Source: Planctomycetota bacterium (GTDB taxonomy: Bacteria; Patescibacteriota; Patescibacteriia; Patescibacteriales; UBA12465). From it: a stretch of DNA of 32,309 bases. The notes under the pieces were generated by a model, which searched no databases, had not been told where the DNA came from, and saw only the letters and a program-made list of their open reading frames with translations. The stretch spans positions 1 through 32,309 of the forward strand of contig JALOQQ010000002.1 of the NCBI GenBank assembly GCA_025453315.1, given 5' to 3'. This document shows, in pieces, positions 15,383 to 24,373 of this stretch. The position numbers were made by a program, and so were the translations under genes. How positions within the stretch are numbered: the first letter of the stretch is position 1; every line of letters begins with the position of its first letter.

Positions 15383-16390
15383 ATGACCAAAACCAAAAAA
15401 AAGATTATTATTTTTTCCATTTTGATAATTTCGGTAACAATTTGGCTTTTAAAAACTTCTCATCCTTATCCTAGGGTTAAAGATATTAAATCAGACCCTT
15501 CTTTTTGGGGGGTAACTTTTTCTACTAAGTTTTCTGAAGAATTGGGATTAAACTGGCAAGAAGCTTATTTAGCAATTTTAGATGATTTAAAAGTTAAAGA
15601 TATTAGAATTCCGGTTTATTGGGATGAAATAGAGACTCAACAAAATAAATTTGATTTTAGTGATTATGATTTTATTTTAAATGAGGGAGCTAAAAGACAA
15701 GCTAAGTTTACTATAGCTATTGGGCGTCGTTTGCCTCGTTGGCCAGAATGTCACAGCCCAGAGTGGTTAAAAGAAATAAAACAAGATGAGGTTCAAAAAG
15801 CTACTTTAAAAATGTTAGAGACCGTCGTAGAACGCTATAAAAGTCGTCCAGAAATAATATATTGGCAAGTGGAAAATGAGCCACTTCTAGATCTTTTTGG
15901 AGAATGTCCAGACAGTGACCCGGCTTGGTTGAGAGAAGAGGTTTCTTTGGTAAGAAAACTAGACGATAGAGAAATTATTATTTCTGGATCGGGAGAATTA
16001 AGTAGTTGGCAAGAAGAGGGTAGAATAGGTGATATTTTTGGTACTACCATGTATAGAGTGGTTTATAATTCTGCGTTTGGTTATATACGTTATCCTTGGC
16101 CAGCCACTTTTTATTCTTTAAAAGCTAAGATGGCTCATATTGAGCCCCAGAATCGCATTGTCGCGGAGTTACAAGCCGAACCCTGGGTTCCAAATGGAAA
16201 AATGAGCGAAATGTCTAATAAAGAGGCTGATAGGTCAATGAGCTTAGAACAATTTAAATCTAATTTACAATTTGCTCAAAACGTTGGTTTTAGCAGAGTT
16301 TCTTTGTGGGGTGTCGAGTGGTGGTATTTTAAACTAAAGCAAGGAGATTCTTCTTTTTGGTACGAAGCTAAAAAATTATTTACTAATTAA
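15383..16390 (+). CDS. Membrane-anchored glycoside hydrolase, clan GH-A (GH5/GH39-like)
   Basis: About 335 residues from the ATG at 15383. The N-terminal ~10-25 segment is a single hydrophobic signal anchor after a KKK cluster, so the catalytic domain should face outside. The domain has TIM-barrel features of clan GH-A: a WGVTFSTKFSEELGL start, RIPVYWDEIE (~77-86), YWQVENEPLLD with the NEP acid/base glutamate, and a putative nucleophile glutamate in VAELQAEPW. It is likely to cut or remodel a polysaccharide; the substrate is unknown. A TTG 63 bases upstream, overlapping the transporter, is a worse start. It is the third gene of the glycan cluster and is followed by a strong terminator. Confidence 0.8.
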   Translation: MTKTKKKIIIFSILIISVTIWLLKTSHPYPRVKDIKSDPSFWGVTFSTKFSEELGLNWQEAYLAILDDLKVKDIRIPVYWDEIETQQNKFDFSDYDFILNEGAKRQAKFTIAIGRRLPRWPECHSPEWLKEIKQDEVQKATLKMLETVVERYKSRPEIIYWQVENEPLLDLFGECPDSDPAWLREEVSLVRKLDDREIIISGSGELSSWQEEGRIGDIFGTTMYRVVYNSAFGYIRYPWPATFYSLKAKMAHIEPQNRIVAELQAEPWVPNGKMSEMSNKEADRSMSLEQFKSNLQFAQNVGFSRVSLWGVEWWYFKLKQGDSSFWYEAKKLFTN

Positions 16391-16402
16391 CTATATTAAT
16401 TC

Positions 16403-16437
16403 AAAAAAGACCCTTAGAGAAAGGTCTTTTTTAATAG
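16403..16437 (+). terminator. Intrinsic terminator after the glycosidase
   Basis: AAAAAAGACC (16403-16412) pairs with GGTCTTTTTT (16423-16432). The A and T runs make it usable in both directions between convergent genes. The remaining spacer to 16539 shows nothing more. Confidence 0.88.
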
Positions 16438-16539
16438 TAAAAAATTTTTATAACATAGCCGCTTTAAATAAAGACTCAAAAAATGTTTTGCTATATAATA
16501 ATTACAAGCCCTCAGACAAAGAAAGAAGAAGTTCAAAAG

Positions 16540-17613
16540 TTATTTTAAAAGAGGAATTATTAGGTCTGGCGCTTGTTTTATCCAGTCAGTAAAATCATTA
16601 TTTGCTTTATGATTTTTTAGATAATTTATTAATTCATCAATAACATATTTTTTATTCCAAATTCCAGCTCCCGCCGCGACAGCATCGTAGGCATTACAAA
16701 GTTGTTCAAAATGGCCCTCGGTTGGTACTAGTAGGGTCGGTTTTTTTAAATATAAGGCCTCACAAATAGACTCAAAACCCGCACTGCTAACGTAGGCCGT
16801 ACAGGACGATAATTTTTCTAAAAACAATTTATCGTGGAGGCGATAAAAGATTAAATTTTTATCTTGAACAAAAACCTCTTCAGCTTCTTTATTGTCCCAA
16901 AAAACCTCTAATTTTTGTTGAGAGTGTTTTTTGTGCCAAGCAATAATTTCCGGAGCATAGCCTGGGTTAAGAAGATAAACCAATAAAAAATTATTATTAG
17001 TATTTGGTAGTTGGTGGATTTCTTTCCTTAATAAGGGGGGCACTACAAAATAATTATTTTTTTGAAAAATACTTTTTATCGGTCGAAAAGAAAGGGCTAA
17101 TATTTTATCCGCTTTTAAAGCTGTTAAACGACTGTAAAATAAAAAAGCCTGTCGAGATAAATAATTATTCGGTGGTAAAGGAGCTTCTTTAAGAAAGAAA
17201 AAATATTGATGACCAATACAAATTAGTTTAGAGTGATGTTTTTTAAAGACGCGCGCCAAACCCGGTAAGGGGTCATAAAAGTTAACTATTATATCTGGGT
17301 TTGTTTCTTTAATAGTATTATTAATAAAAATCAGACTTTTAATAAAACGTCGCAAATGACTAATATTATATAAAATACTTTTTATAATTTGAACCCGGCG
17401 GTTATTTTTATCAAAACAAAAATTGGGACTAGAAAATTTTTCTACGCCAACGCCAATTTTTTCATAAAAGAATTTGGGTATTTCTCGATCATTATTTGTT
17501 CCAACTAACACTTTTATAACTTGATGCCCAGCTTCTTCTAAATGTTGTTTAAGCGATATGGCTTGAGTCATGTGTCCGCGGCCTTCGCCTTGGACAATAA
17601 AAAGATAATTCAT
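16540..17613 (-). CDS. Glycosyltransferase, GT-B fold (MJ1255-like / GT28)
   Basis: A 357-residue protein starting MNYLFIVQGEGRGHMTQA, the GxGRGHxxxA nucleotide-sugar glycosyltransferase loop also seen in the MJ1255/VC2487 group. The C-terminal domain carries a donor-binding block: CTAYVSSAGFESICEALYL, then KPTLLVPTEGHFEQLCNA, with SxGxxxxxEA and HxEQ elements typical of UDP-sugar GT1/GT28 enzymes. Acceptor is unknown. The ATG at 17613 is preferred over an upstream TTG because a -10-like element lies directly before it. It diverges from the ABC exporter across 122 bases, so the two could be co-regulated. Confidence 0.82.
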   Translation of the reverse strand: MNYLFIVQGEGRGHMTQAISLKQHLEEAGHQVIKVLVGTNNDREIPKFFYEKIGVGVEKFSSPNFCFDKNNRRVQIIKSILYNISHLRRFIKSLIFINNTIKETNPDIIVNFYDPLPGLARVFKKHHSKLICIGHQYFFFLKEAPLPPNNYLSRQAFLFYSRLTALKADKILALSFRPIKSIFQKNNYFVVPPLLRKEIHQLPNTNNNFLLVYLLNPGYAPEIIAWHKKHSQQKLEVFWDNKEAEEVFVQDKNLIFYRLHDKLFLEKLSSCTAYVSSAGFESICEALYLKKPTLLVPTEGHFEQLCNAYDAVAAGAGIWNKKYVIDELINYLKNHKANNDFTDWIKQAPDLIIPLLK

Positions 17614-17617
17614 AGTG

Positions 17618-17645
17618 ATTATAGTATAGCACAAAGAAGGGTCTA
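17618..17645 (-). promoter_or_regulatory. Possible leaderless promoter of the glycosyltransferase
   Basis: On the minus strand the sequence before the ATG contains overlapping TATACT and TATAAT hexamers, the latter ending 4 bases before the start codon. A TAGACC -35-like element lies 16 bases further upstream. This predicts transcription starting at about the ATG and argues against the upstream TTG start. Confidence 0.4.
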
Positions 17646-17735
17646 TTAACTAAAATATTTTTATAATTTATTTTTTTTAGAGTTTGTACTAAAATGATTG
17701 TAATTACTAAATATTAGTTTATTTATAAGAAGTTT

Positions 17736-19496
17736 ATGAATTTATTTAAGGGTCGAAAAAACTTTTGGCTAGATTTATGGTTATTAATTAAACCGTTTAA
17801 GAAGAAAATTAAACTATTTTTCTTTTTAATTCTTTTTCTAGAATTATTAAAGTTGGGCAGTCCATATGTAATGAAGGAAATAATTAACACTCTAACTGGC
17901 CTTAATAATGCTAACGTCTTTAACTTAATAGAGCTTATTTTATTGTTTTTGTTTAGTGAAGGAATTATTTCTTTGTATTCGTTTTTTAATAGTAAAAGAT
18001 TTCTTAGTTTATCATCGGACATGGAATATTATTTTATTACCAGCGCACAAAAGAAATTATTAAATTTGAGTTTAGCTTATCACGAGCAAGAGGACACAGG
18101 AAATAAAATCATTAAAATAGAAAAGGGAATGTATAAAATAGTAGATTTGCTTAGCAATTCTTATTTTGAAGTAATTCCAACTATATTACAGCTAATAATC
18201 ACTTTCTTTGCCGTTTTATTTGTTAATTGGATTTTTATTATTCCTTTCCTTATTTTTACCCCAATTTTTGTTTTTTATGCTTTCCATGTTAATTATCTTT
18301 TATATCCTGTCCGTAAAAAAAGACATGAAAATGTTGAAAATGCTTTTGGTAAATTAGGACAAAGCATTATGAATATTAATACCGTTCAGTCTTTTGTTCA
18401 GGAAAAAAGAGAAAACCAGGAGTTTAAAAAATTCTGGGACAACATTAGAACAGCAGAAAAATTAGAATGGTTTAAGCGCACTTTTTTTATTTTTAAACGA
18501 GATTCTTTAGTAACAATAGGTAGAATAGCTGTTATTGCTTTGGGTGCTTATTTAATGCTAAATAAAGAAATTAATATCGGGTCATTTGTTTTTGTCTTAA
18601 CCTTATCGGAAAAATGTTTTATTTCTTTATATAGAATTTCTCGTTTTTATGACAACGTGGAAGATAGTGCGGAGGCTGTAAAGCGTTTTATAGACCTTTT
18701 AAAAAGAGACTCTAATATTAAGAATAAGCCAGGGGCCACTATTGCTAAGAAAATTATTGGAAAAATTTCTTTTAAAAATTTAAGCTTTACTTATGATCAG
18801 GGTAATACTATTTTAGATAATATTAATCTAGAAATTAATTCGGGTTGTTTTACGGCTCTAGTTGGTCCTTCGGGAGGGGGCAAAACTACTATGGTCCGCT
18901 TAATTTATCGGCATTATGACCCACAAATGGGCAAGGTCTTAATAGATGACAAAGATATTAGGGAGTATGATTTATATTCTTTGCGTAAGAACATGGCTAT
19001 TGTTCCTCAAGAAGTAGAAATATTTAACTCTTCTATTAAACATAATATTGCTTACGCTAATCCTGATGCTAGTTTTGAAGAAATTAAAGCGGCGGCTCGT
19101 ATTGCTAATGCCGAACAATTTATTATTAATTTAAAAGAGGGATATGAAACTGTAGTGGGTGAAAGAGGCGTTAAATTATCAGGTGGACAAAGACAGAGAA
19201 TTGGCATTGCCAGGGCTCTTCTGGCTAACCCACGTATTTTAATATTTGATGAGGCTACCAGTAATCTGGATAGTTGTAGTGAAAAATTGATTCAAGAAGC
19301 TATTGATAGAATAGCTAAAGATAGAACGTTAATAGTTGTAGCACATCGTTTAAGTACCATTCAAAAGGCTGATAAAATTATTGTTTTAGAAAAGGGAAAA
19401 ATAGTAGAAGAGGGTAATCATTTAGCTCTTGCTCAAAAAGGCGCGGGTTTGTACTCCAAATTATTAAGCCTACAAAAGATGGGTGATATAAAATAA
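17736..19496 (+). CDS. ABC exporter half-transporter (MsbA-like, fused permease and ATPase)
   Basis: A 586-residue type IV ABC exporter half-molecule that should act as a dimer. Residues ~1-310 hold about six membrane helices, and ~340-580 the ATPase with Walker A VGPSGGGKTTMV, Q-loop IVPQEVEIF, signature LSGGQRQRIGIARALL, Walker B RILIFDEATSNLD and H-loop VVAHRLSTI. All catalytic residues look intact. Cargo could be lipid, lipid-linked sugar, peptide or drug; neighbouring glycosyltransferases suggest envelope lipids or glycans (inference). It has no operon partner downstream: tRNA-Gly is on the other strand. Confidence 0.93.
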   Translation: MNLFKGRKNFWLDLWLLIKPFKKKIKLFFFLILFLELLKLGSPYVMKEIINTLTGLNNANVFNLIELILLFLFSEGIISLYSFFNSKRFLSLSSDMEYYFITSAQKKLLNLSLAYHEQEDTGNKIIKIEKGMYKIVDLLSNSYFEVIPTILQLIITFFAVLFVNWIFIIPFLIFTPIFVFYAFHVNYLLYPVRKKRHENVENAFGKLGQSIMNINTVQSFVQEKRENQEFKKFWDNIRTAEKLEWFKRTFFIFKRDSLVTIGRIAVIALGAYLMLNKEINIGSFVFVLTLSEKCFISLYRISRFYDNVEDSAEAVKRFIDLLKRDSNIKNKPGATIAKKIIGKISFKNLSFTYDQGNTILDNINLEINSGCFTALVGPSGGGKTTMVRLIYRHYDPQMGKVLIDDKDIREYDLYSLRKNMAIVPQEVEIFNSSIKHNIAYANPDASFEEIKAAARIANAEQFIINLKEGYETVVGERGVKLSGGQRQRIGIARALLANPRILIFDEATSNLDSCSEKLIQEAIDRIAKDRTLIVVAHRLSTIQKADKIIVLEKGKIVEEGNHLALAQKGAGLYSKLLSLQKMGDIK

Positions 19497-19505
19497 GAGT
19501 TTAAT

Positions 19506-19580
19506 TGGAGCGGGTAGAGGGAATCGAACCCTCATCTTCAGCTTGGAAGGCTGACATAAAAGCCATTATACTATACCCGC
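19506..19580 (-). tRNA. tRNA-Gly (anticodon TCC)
   Basis: Read on the minus strand: acceptor GCGGGTA with TACCCGC, anticodon loop CTTCCAA (anticodon TCC, reads GGA/GGG), T-arm GAGGG-TTCGATT-CCCTC, discriminator T. Here the 3' CCA is encoded (19506-19508), unlike the other tRNAs in the window. It lies 45 bases downstream of the MFS gene on the same strand. Confidence 0.95.
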
Positions 19581-19625
19581 AAGATATTGCTGATTGTAAT
19601 ATATTGTTTCACAAAAGGCAATAAG

Positions 19626-20813
19626 CTACACTTTAATAATTTTTTCTTTGCCGTTACGTATTAAAAATATAAAGTAAAAACCGGAAAAAACTAGGATAGC
19701 CAGGAAAAGAAATAAATAGTTTATACTATAGAATTTTAATAGCACTAAAGATATTATTGACCCAAAAACATACGCTAAAGGACCGGTGTTACGGAAAAAT
19801 TTTATAATACTCGCATCTTTAGCACTAACATGCTTAAAGAAATAAGAATCTCGCATAGATTCGGCTAAAGCGGCTCCACAGCGGCTCATAAAAAGAAGAA
19901 GAGCCCAAACAAAGGGACTGGTTGAGTCTGTTAAGGCCCAAATTAAACAGGACACAACTAAAATAACAAAACCCAGGGCTAATAGTCTTTTTTCGGCCCC
20001 ATATTTATCCGCTATAATACCAGCCGGAATTTCTATTAGAACAAAAGGTAGAAGCATAAAAGAAAACATATAACCAATAGTTTGCCAGGAAAAGCCAAAG
20101 TATTGATTTAGATAAAGGGGCATAAAAACTACGGCCATGCTAAAAAACAGATTTAGTAAAAAAGAAATAAAGAAAATACCTTTTAAATTAGGACGACGCC
20201 AAATAGTGCTTATAGTTTCAGAAATATTTATTTCAGAATACTTTATTTTTTTATCAATATTTTTTTTGTTCTTCCAAAAGACTAGAGCGAAAATAAAAAC
20301 AACACCAAGTGCTAGTAAAAATATAGTACGAAAACCGCCTGATTTTAACAAAAAGCCAGAAACAATAGGCATAGCTATCCAGCCCAAGTTAGTGGCTGTT
20401 AAAAACATAGTTCTAATTCTTCCGGTTTTATTATTTAAAGAAAAACTTTCAATAAAAATATCTAGGTTTGTTGGTATAACGTAAGAACAGATAATAAAAA
20501 CAGTAAAAAAGAATAAAACACTCCAGATGCTATTAGTAAAGAATGAAGATGAAAGGGCTAGTAGTGAAACTAGATTAAAGAGAATAAAGATTTTCGTAAG
20601 CCGATAATTCCCTATCTTTTTAATTAAAATATGAGAAGTCATTAAAATTAAGAACGAAACCAAGTTGGCAATTAAAAAAAACCAAGAAATTTTTTCCACG
20701 CTAACAAATTGCTCCAAGAAACTAGATTCAATATAAGCTGGCAAGGCTATTGAAACGGCGAAGATAAGTCCCAAGCCATATAAGATTTTTAAACTAAGCT
20801 TATTCTTTAACAT
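19626..20813 (-). CDS. Major facilitator superfamily transporter
   Basis: A 395-residue protein with about 11-12 hydrophobic segments in two halves around a central cytoplasmic loop (~178-195, KNKKNIDKKIK). The second half has the MFS loop pattern EIPAGIIADKYGAEKRLLALG (~256-276, in part), corresponding to the G-x-x-x-D-(R/K)-x-G-x-(R/K) motif. Substrate cannot be inferred. Its start overlaps the end of lgt by 14 bases, so the two are translationally coupled. tRNA-Gly follows on the same strand. Its ATG is preceded by C, one of four exceptions to the T(-1) pattern. Confidence 0.88.
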   Translation of the reverse strand: MLKNKLSLKILYGLGLIFAVSIALPAYIESSFLEQFVSVEKISWFFLIANLVSFLILMTSHILIKKIGNYRLTKIFILFNLVSLLALSSSFFTNSIWSVLFFFTVFIICSYVIPTNLDIFIESFSLNNKTGRIRTMFLTATNLGWIAMPIVSGFLLKSGGFRTIFLLALGVVFIFALVFWKNKKNIDKKIKYSEINISETISTIWRRPNLKGIFFISFLLNLFFSMAVVFMPLYLNQYFGFSWQTIGYMFSFMLLPFVLIEIPAGIIADKYGAEKRLLALGFVILVVSCLIWALTDSTSPFVWALLLFMSRCGAALAESMRDSYFFKHVSAKDASIIKFFRNTGPLAYVFGSIISLVLLKFYSINYLFLFLAILVFSGFYFIFLIRNGKEKIIKV

Positions 20814-21639
20814 GTTGTTTCTTAATAAAAATTTTTAATAAAAATAAAAAGCTTATTATAGTTATTACTAAACTAATTATTTGTGACAGACGCCAACCGT
20901 TAATCAATAGAGTTTCGTCTAAGCGTATAAATTCTAGTAAAAAGCGTAGAGCAGAATAAAGAAAAAAATAACTAAGAGAAATAATTAAAAAGGGCTTATT
21001 TAGTCCTTTCTTTTTTATTATATCATGTAAAAAAAAGAGAATAAAGAAGATTACTAAGTTTCCTAAAGATTCATAAAGAAAGGCGGGATGAAAAAAAGAA
21101 TTGTTTAAATAAAGTTCCGGTCTATTTTCTAAATTAATTGGTATGCCCCAGGGTAATTTTGTGGGTAAGCCAAAAATTTCTTGGTTAAAATAATTACCCC
21201 AACGCCCAATAGCTTGTCCGAGGGCTAGACCAGGAACAATAATAGCAATAAATTTATAAAATTCTGACCAAGATCCAGAAAAATGTTTTTTGATAAATAT
21301 TACTAAGGCTACGCCGCCCCCTATCATCCCGCCGTATATTGCCAATCCACCCTCCCAAATTTTAAAAATAGCTAAAAAATTAGAGAAATAATAAAGTGGA
21401 TCTACGAAAAGCACCTCATATATTCTGGCGCCTAATAAACCACCTATTATAGTTACAAAAGATAAGTCGATTATTAGAGAAGATTTAATATTATACTTTT
21501 TGCCAATATAAATAGTTATTAGCATGGCCAAGATTATTCCTAAAGTAACCATTAAGCCGTACCAATAGATTTGAATTGGGCCCCAGGAGAATAAAATAGG
21601 GCTTGGTATAAAATTATGAAGAAAAGAGAAAAAAAACAT
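20800..21639 (-). CDS. lgt: Prolipoprotein diacylglyceryl transferase
   Basis: A 279-residue polytopic membrane enzyme that transfers diacylglycerol to the lipobox cysteine of prelipoproteins, the first step in lipoprotein maturation (for example of the lipoprotein at 5.5 kb). The Lgt signature is clear: YGLMVTLG (~27-34), GARIYEVLF (~69-77), the GGLAIYGGMIGG block (~97-108) and GQAIGRWGNYFNQEIFG (~141-157) with the conserved arginine and asparagine. The start codon lies 13 bases after the tRNA-Leu 3' end, so tRNA processing would define its 5' leader. The MFS gene overlaps its 3' end. Confidence 0.96.
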   Translation of the reverse strand: MFFFSFLHNFIPSPILFSWGPIQIYWYGLMVTLGIILAMLITIYIGKKYNIKSSLIIDLSFVTIIGGLLGARIYEVLFVDPLYYFSNFLAIFKIWEGGLAIYGGMIGGGVALVIFIKKHFSGSWSEFYKFIAIIVPGLALGQAIGRWGNYFNQEIFGLPTKLPWGIPINLENRPELYLNNSFFHPAFLYESLGNLVIFFILFFLHDIIKKKGLNKPFLIISLSYFFLYSALRFLLEFIRLDETLLINGWRLSQIISLVITIISFLFLLKIFIKKQHVKE

Positions 21640-21652
21640 TTGATAATATTAG

Positions 21653-21734
21653 TGCGGACGGAGAGACTCGAACTCTCAAGGGTTACCCCACATGGTCCTA
21701 AGCCATGCGCGTCTACCAATTTCGCCACGTCCGC
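21653..21734 (-). tRNA. tRNA-Leu (anticodon TAG)
   Basis: A class II tRNA read on the minus strand: acceptor GCGGACG with CGTCCGC, anticodon stem CATGG/CCATG around CTTAGGA (anticodon TAG), a long variable arm, T-loop TTCGAGT, discriminator A. CCA is not encoded. It reads CUA and related codons. Confidence 0.95.
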
Positions 21735-21881
21735 GGCTATTTCTATATTAATAGATATGGTTTTTCTAGTAAAGACCAGGCCGTTATTTTCTCTTATGAA
21801 ATTTGGCGTTGATTAATTGTCTTAAATAATGTTTTTAAAAAAGTAATTAACAGTTTTTAGATTTATGATTAAAAAAATATG

Positions 21882-21890
21882 TGTTATAAT
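21882..21890 (+). promoter_or_regulatory. Extended -10 promoter of ppsA
   Basis: TGT followed by a perfect TATAAT (21885-21890), preceded at 17 bases by TTTATG. The predicted leader is about 38 bases. Confidence 0.6.
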
Positions 21891-21934
21891 ATAATAAGTT
21901 ATTAATCTTATTTCTAATTTTTAAATAAAAAACT

Positions 21935-24313
21935 ATGATCGACAACAAATTGGTTAGGTTCTTTGATGAACTTGGTATTAAAGACGTTCCTCAGGTTGGT
22001 GGCAAGAATGCTTCTCTAGGGGAAATGTATCATAATCTTTCCCAAAAAGGCATTAAGGTGCCAAATGGTTTTGCAACTACCGCTTTATTCTATAATAGAT
22101 TCATGGAAGAAACTGGTCTTAAAAATCAAATCAGAAAAATTTTAGAAGGATTAAATACTAAGAATGTTAATGATTTAATGAAAAGAGGTGAAAAAATTAG
22201 AAAAACAATTATTGCCACTGAATTTCCTAAAGATTTTGCCATTTCTATTATTGAAGCTTATAAAAAATTATCAGCTGAAAGCAAGGTTAAAAATTTAGAT
22301 GTGGCTGTACGCTCATCTGCTACGGCCGAAGATTTGCCTGACGCTTCTTTTGCTGGTCAACAAGAAACTTATTTAAATATTACAGGAGAAAAAGAATTAA
22401 TGTTGTCTGTAAAAAAATGTGTTGCCTCTTTGTTTACCAACCGAGCTATTTCTTACCGTGTTGATAAGGGTTTTGATCATTTTACTATTGCTCTTTCAGT
22501 TGGTATACAAAAAATGATTAGATCGGATTTGGCCGCCTCTGGAGTTATGTTTACTTTAGACACTGAATCTGGCTTTGAAAATGTTGTTTTAATTAATGGC
22601 ATTTATGGTTTGGGCGAAAATATTGTTCAGGGAAAGGTTAATCCTGATGAATTTTATGTTTTTAAACCAACTAAAAAGATTATTTATCATGCTATTGGTC
22701 ATAAAGATATAAAAATGATTTACAATAAGAATGAAAAGCAACCAACTAAAGACGTTTCTGTTCCGGTAGCTGATAGAAAAAAACAATGTATTACTAATGA
22801 ACAAGTGGTTAAATTAGCTGAATGGGGTATGATTATTGAAGAACATTATGGCAGACACATGGATATCGAGTGGGCCTTAGATGGTAAAACCAAGGAATTA
22901 TATATTATTCAAGCTAGACCAGAAACTGTTCAAAGTGTTAAAGATAGGAATATTCTAGAGCGTTATGTTTTGGAAAAGAAAGGAAAATTATTAGTTACCG
23001 GACAAAGCGTTGGCAGTAAAATTGGCGCAGGAATTGCCAATAGAATAATGACTATTAAAGATATTAATAAATTCAAACCAGGACAAGTTTTAGTAACTGA
23101 TATGACTGATCCTGATTGGGAGCCGATTATGAAGATTGCTTCCGCCATTGTTACTGATAATGGAGGTAGAACCTGTCACGCCGCTATTATTTCTCGCGAA
23201 CTAGGCATTCCTTGTGTAGTGGGAACCAATAATGCTTCCACTACGATTAAGAGTGGTAAAGTTATTACGGTTAGTTGTGCTGAAGGAGAAGCGGGTTATG
23301 TTTATGATGGAAAGTTGCCATTTAAAGTAGAGAGAGAAAATATCGGCGACTTGGTAAAGAATAGAAATTTTAAATCTAAAGTAATGATGAATATGGCTGA
23401 GCCAGATATGGCCTTCTCTAATTCATTTATTCCTAATGATGGTGTTGGTTTAGCTCGTTTAGAATTTATTATTAATAAACAAATTCAAGCCCATCCTTTA
23501 GCTCTTATTAATTTTAATAAAATTAAAGATAAGAAGGTTAAAAAGCAGATTGAAACATTAACTGTTGGTTATAAAGATAAATCCCAATTCTTTGTTGATA
23601 AATTATCAGAAGGAGTAGCTATGATTGCTTCAGCTTTTTATCCTAAAGATGTGATTGTAAGACTTTCAGATTTTAAGAGCAATGAATATGCTAATCTATT
23701 AGGTGGTAGTGAATATGAACCAATAGAGTCTAATCCAATGATTGGTTGGAGAGGCGCTAACCGTTATTATACTGAAAAATTTTTGCCAGCCTTTAATTTA
23801 GAATGTCAGGCTTTAAAGAGAGTTAGAGATGATATGGGGCTAACTAATGTAAAAATCATGATTCCATTTTGTCGTACGGTTGAAGAAGGAAAGCGCGTTT
23901 TAGAAATTATGGCCAAGAATGGTTTAGAAAGAGGCAAAAATAATTTACAAGTTTATGTAATGGCTGAAATACCAACTAATATTATTTTAGCAGAACAGTT
24001 TGCTGAGATTTTTGATGGTTTTTCAATCGGTTCCAACGATTTAACTCAATTAACTTTAGGCATTGATCGTGATTCTGGAGGTACCTTACATGTTTTAGGA
24101 GCTTCTAATGAAAAAAATGATGCTGTTAAATATTTAATTAAGCATCTAATAGAAGTAGCTAAAAAAACTGGTCGTAAGGTTGGAATTTGTGGTCAAGCAC
24201 CAAGTGACTTCCCAGATTTTGCTAAAATGTTAGTTGATTTGGGAATAGATAGTATTTCTCTTATTCCCGACACTATAATAAAAACCATGATGGTTTTGAA
24301 TAAAAAGCAATAA
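21935..24313 (+). CDS. ppsA: Phosphoenolpyruvate synthase (pyruvate, water dikinase)
   Basis: Converts pyruvate and ATP to PEP, AMP and phosphate, the gluconeogenic entry in the cytoplasm. The 792-residue length is standard. Domain order is the N-terminal ATP-grasp domain (VGGKNASLGEM ~20-30, AVRSSATAEDLPDASFAGQQ ~124-143), the central phosphohistidine domain with GGRTCHAAIISRELGIPCVVG (catalytic H415), and the C-terminal PEP/pyruvate barrel with IMIPFCRTVEE and VGICGQAPSD (catalytic C752). All catalytic residues are present. It is a single-gene unit with its own promoter and strong terminator. In a streamlined cell it suggests that PEP/pyruvate interconversion is important, by inference. Confidence 0.97.
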   Translation: MIDNKLVRFFDELGIKDVPQVGGKNASLGEMYHNLSQKGIKVPNGFATTALFYNRFMEETGLKNQIRKILEGLNTKNVNDLMKRGEKIRKTIIATEFPKDFAISIIEAYKKLSAESKVKNLDVAVRSSATAEDLPDASFAGQQETYLNITGEKELMLSVKKCVASLFTNRAISYRVDKGFDHFTIALSVGIQKMIRSDLAASGVMFTLDTESGFENVVLINGIYGLGENIVQGKVNPDEFYVFKPTKKIIYHAIGHKDIKMIYNKNEKQPTKDVSVPVADRKKQCITNEQVVKLAEWGMIIEEHYGRHMDIEWALDGKTKELYIIQARPETVQSVKDRNILERYVLEKKGKLLVTGQSVGSKIGAGIANRIMTIKDINKFKPGQVLVTDMTDPDWEPIMKIASAIVTDNGGRTCHAAIISRELGIPCVVGTNNASTTIKSGKVITVSCAEGEAGYVYDGKLPFKVERENIGDLVKNRNFKSKVMMNMAEPDMAFSNSFIPNDGVGLARLEFIINKQIQAHPLALINFNKIKDKKVKKQIETLTVGYKDKSQFFVDKLSEGVAMIASAFYPKDVIVRLSDFKSNEYANLLGGSEYEPIESNPMIGWRGANRYYTEKFLPAFNLECQALKRVRDDMGLTNVKIMIPFCRTVEEGKRVLEIMAKNGLERGKNNLQVYVMAEIPTNIILAEQFAEIFDGFSIGSNDLTQLTLGIDRDSGGTLHVLGASNEKNDAVKYLIKHLIEVAKKTGRKVGICGQAPSDFPDFAKMLVDLGIDSISLIPDTIIKTMMVLNKKQ

Positions 24314-24324
24314 AGATAAAAGAT

Positions 24325-24360
24325 AAAAAAATAGACGGAGTTATTACCGTCTATTTTTTT
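24325..24360. terminator. Intrinsic terminator between ppsA and the 3D-domain gene
   Basis: A run of A plus ATAGACGG (to 24338) pairs with CCGTCTAT plus a run of T (from 24347). The stem is about 14 bp with an 8-base loop. The symmetrical A/T runs let it serve both convergent genes. Confidence 0.92.
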
Positions 24361-24373
24361 ATGCAAATTTTTA

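Noticed and set aside
20137..20484. 115-codon plus-strand frame within the MFS gene
   Set aside because: Lysine-rich shadow of the transmembrane gene on the other strand.
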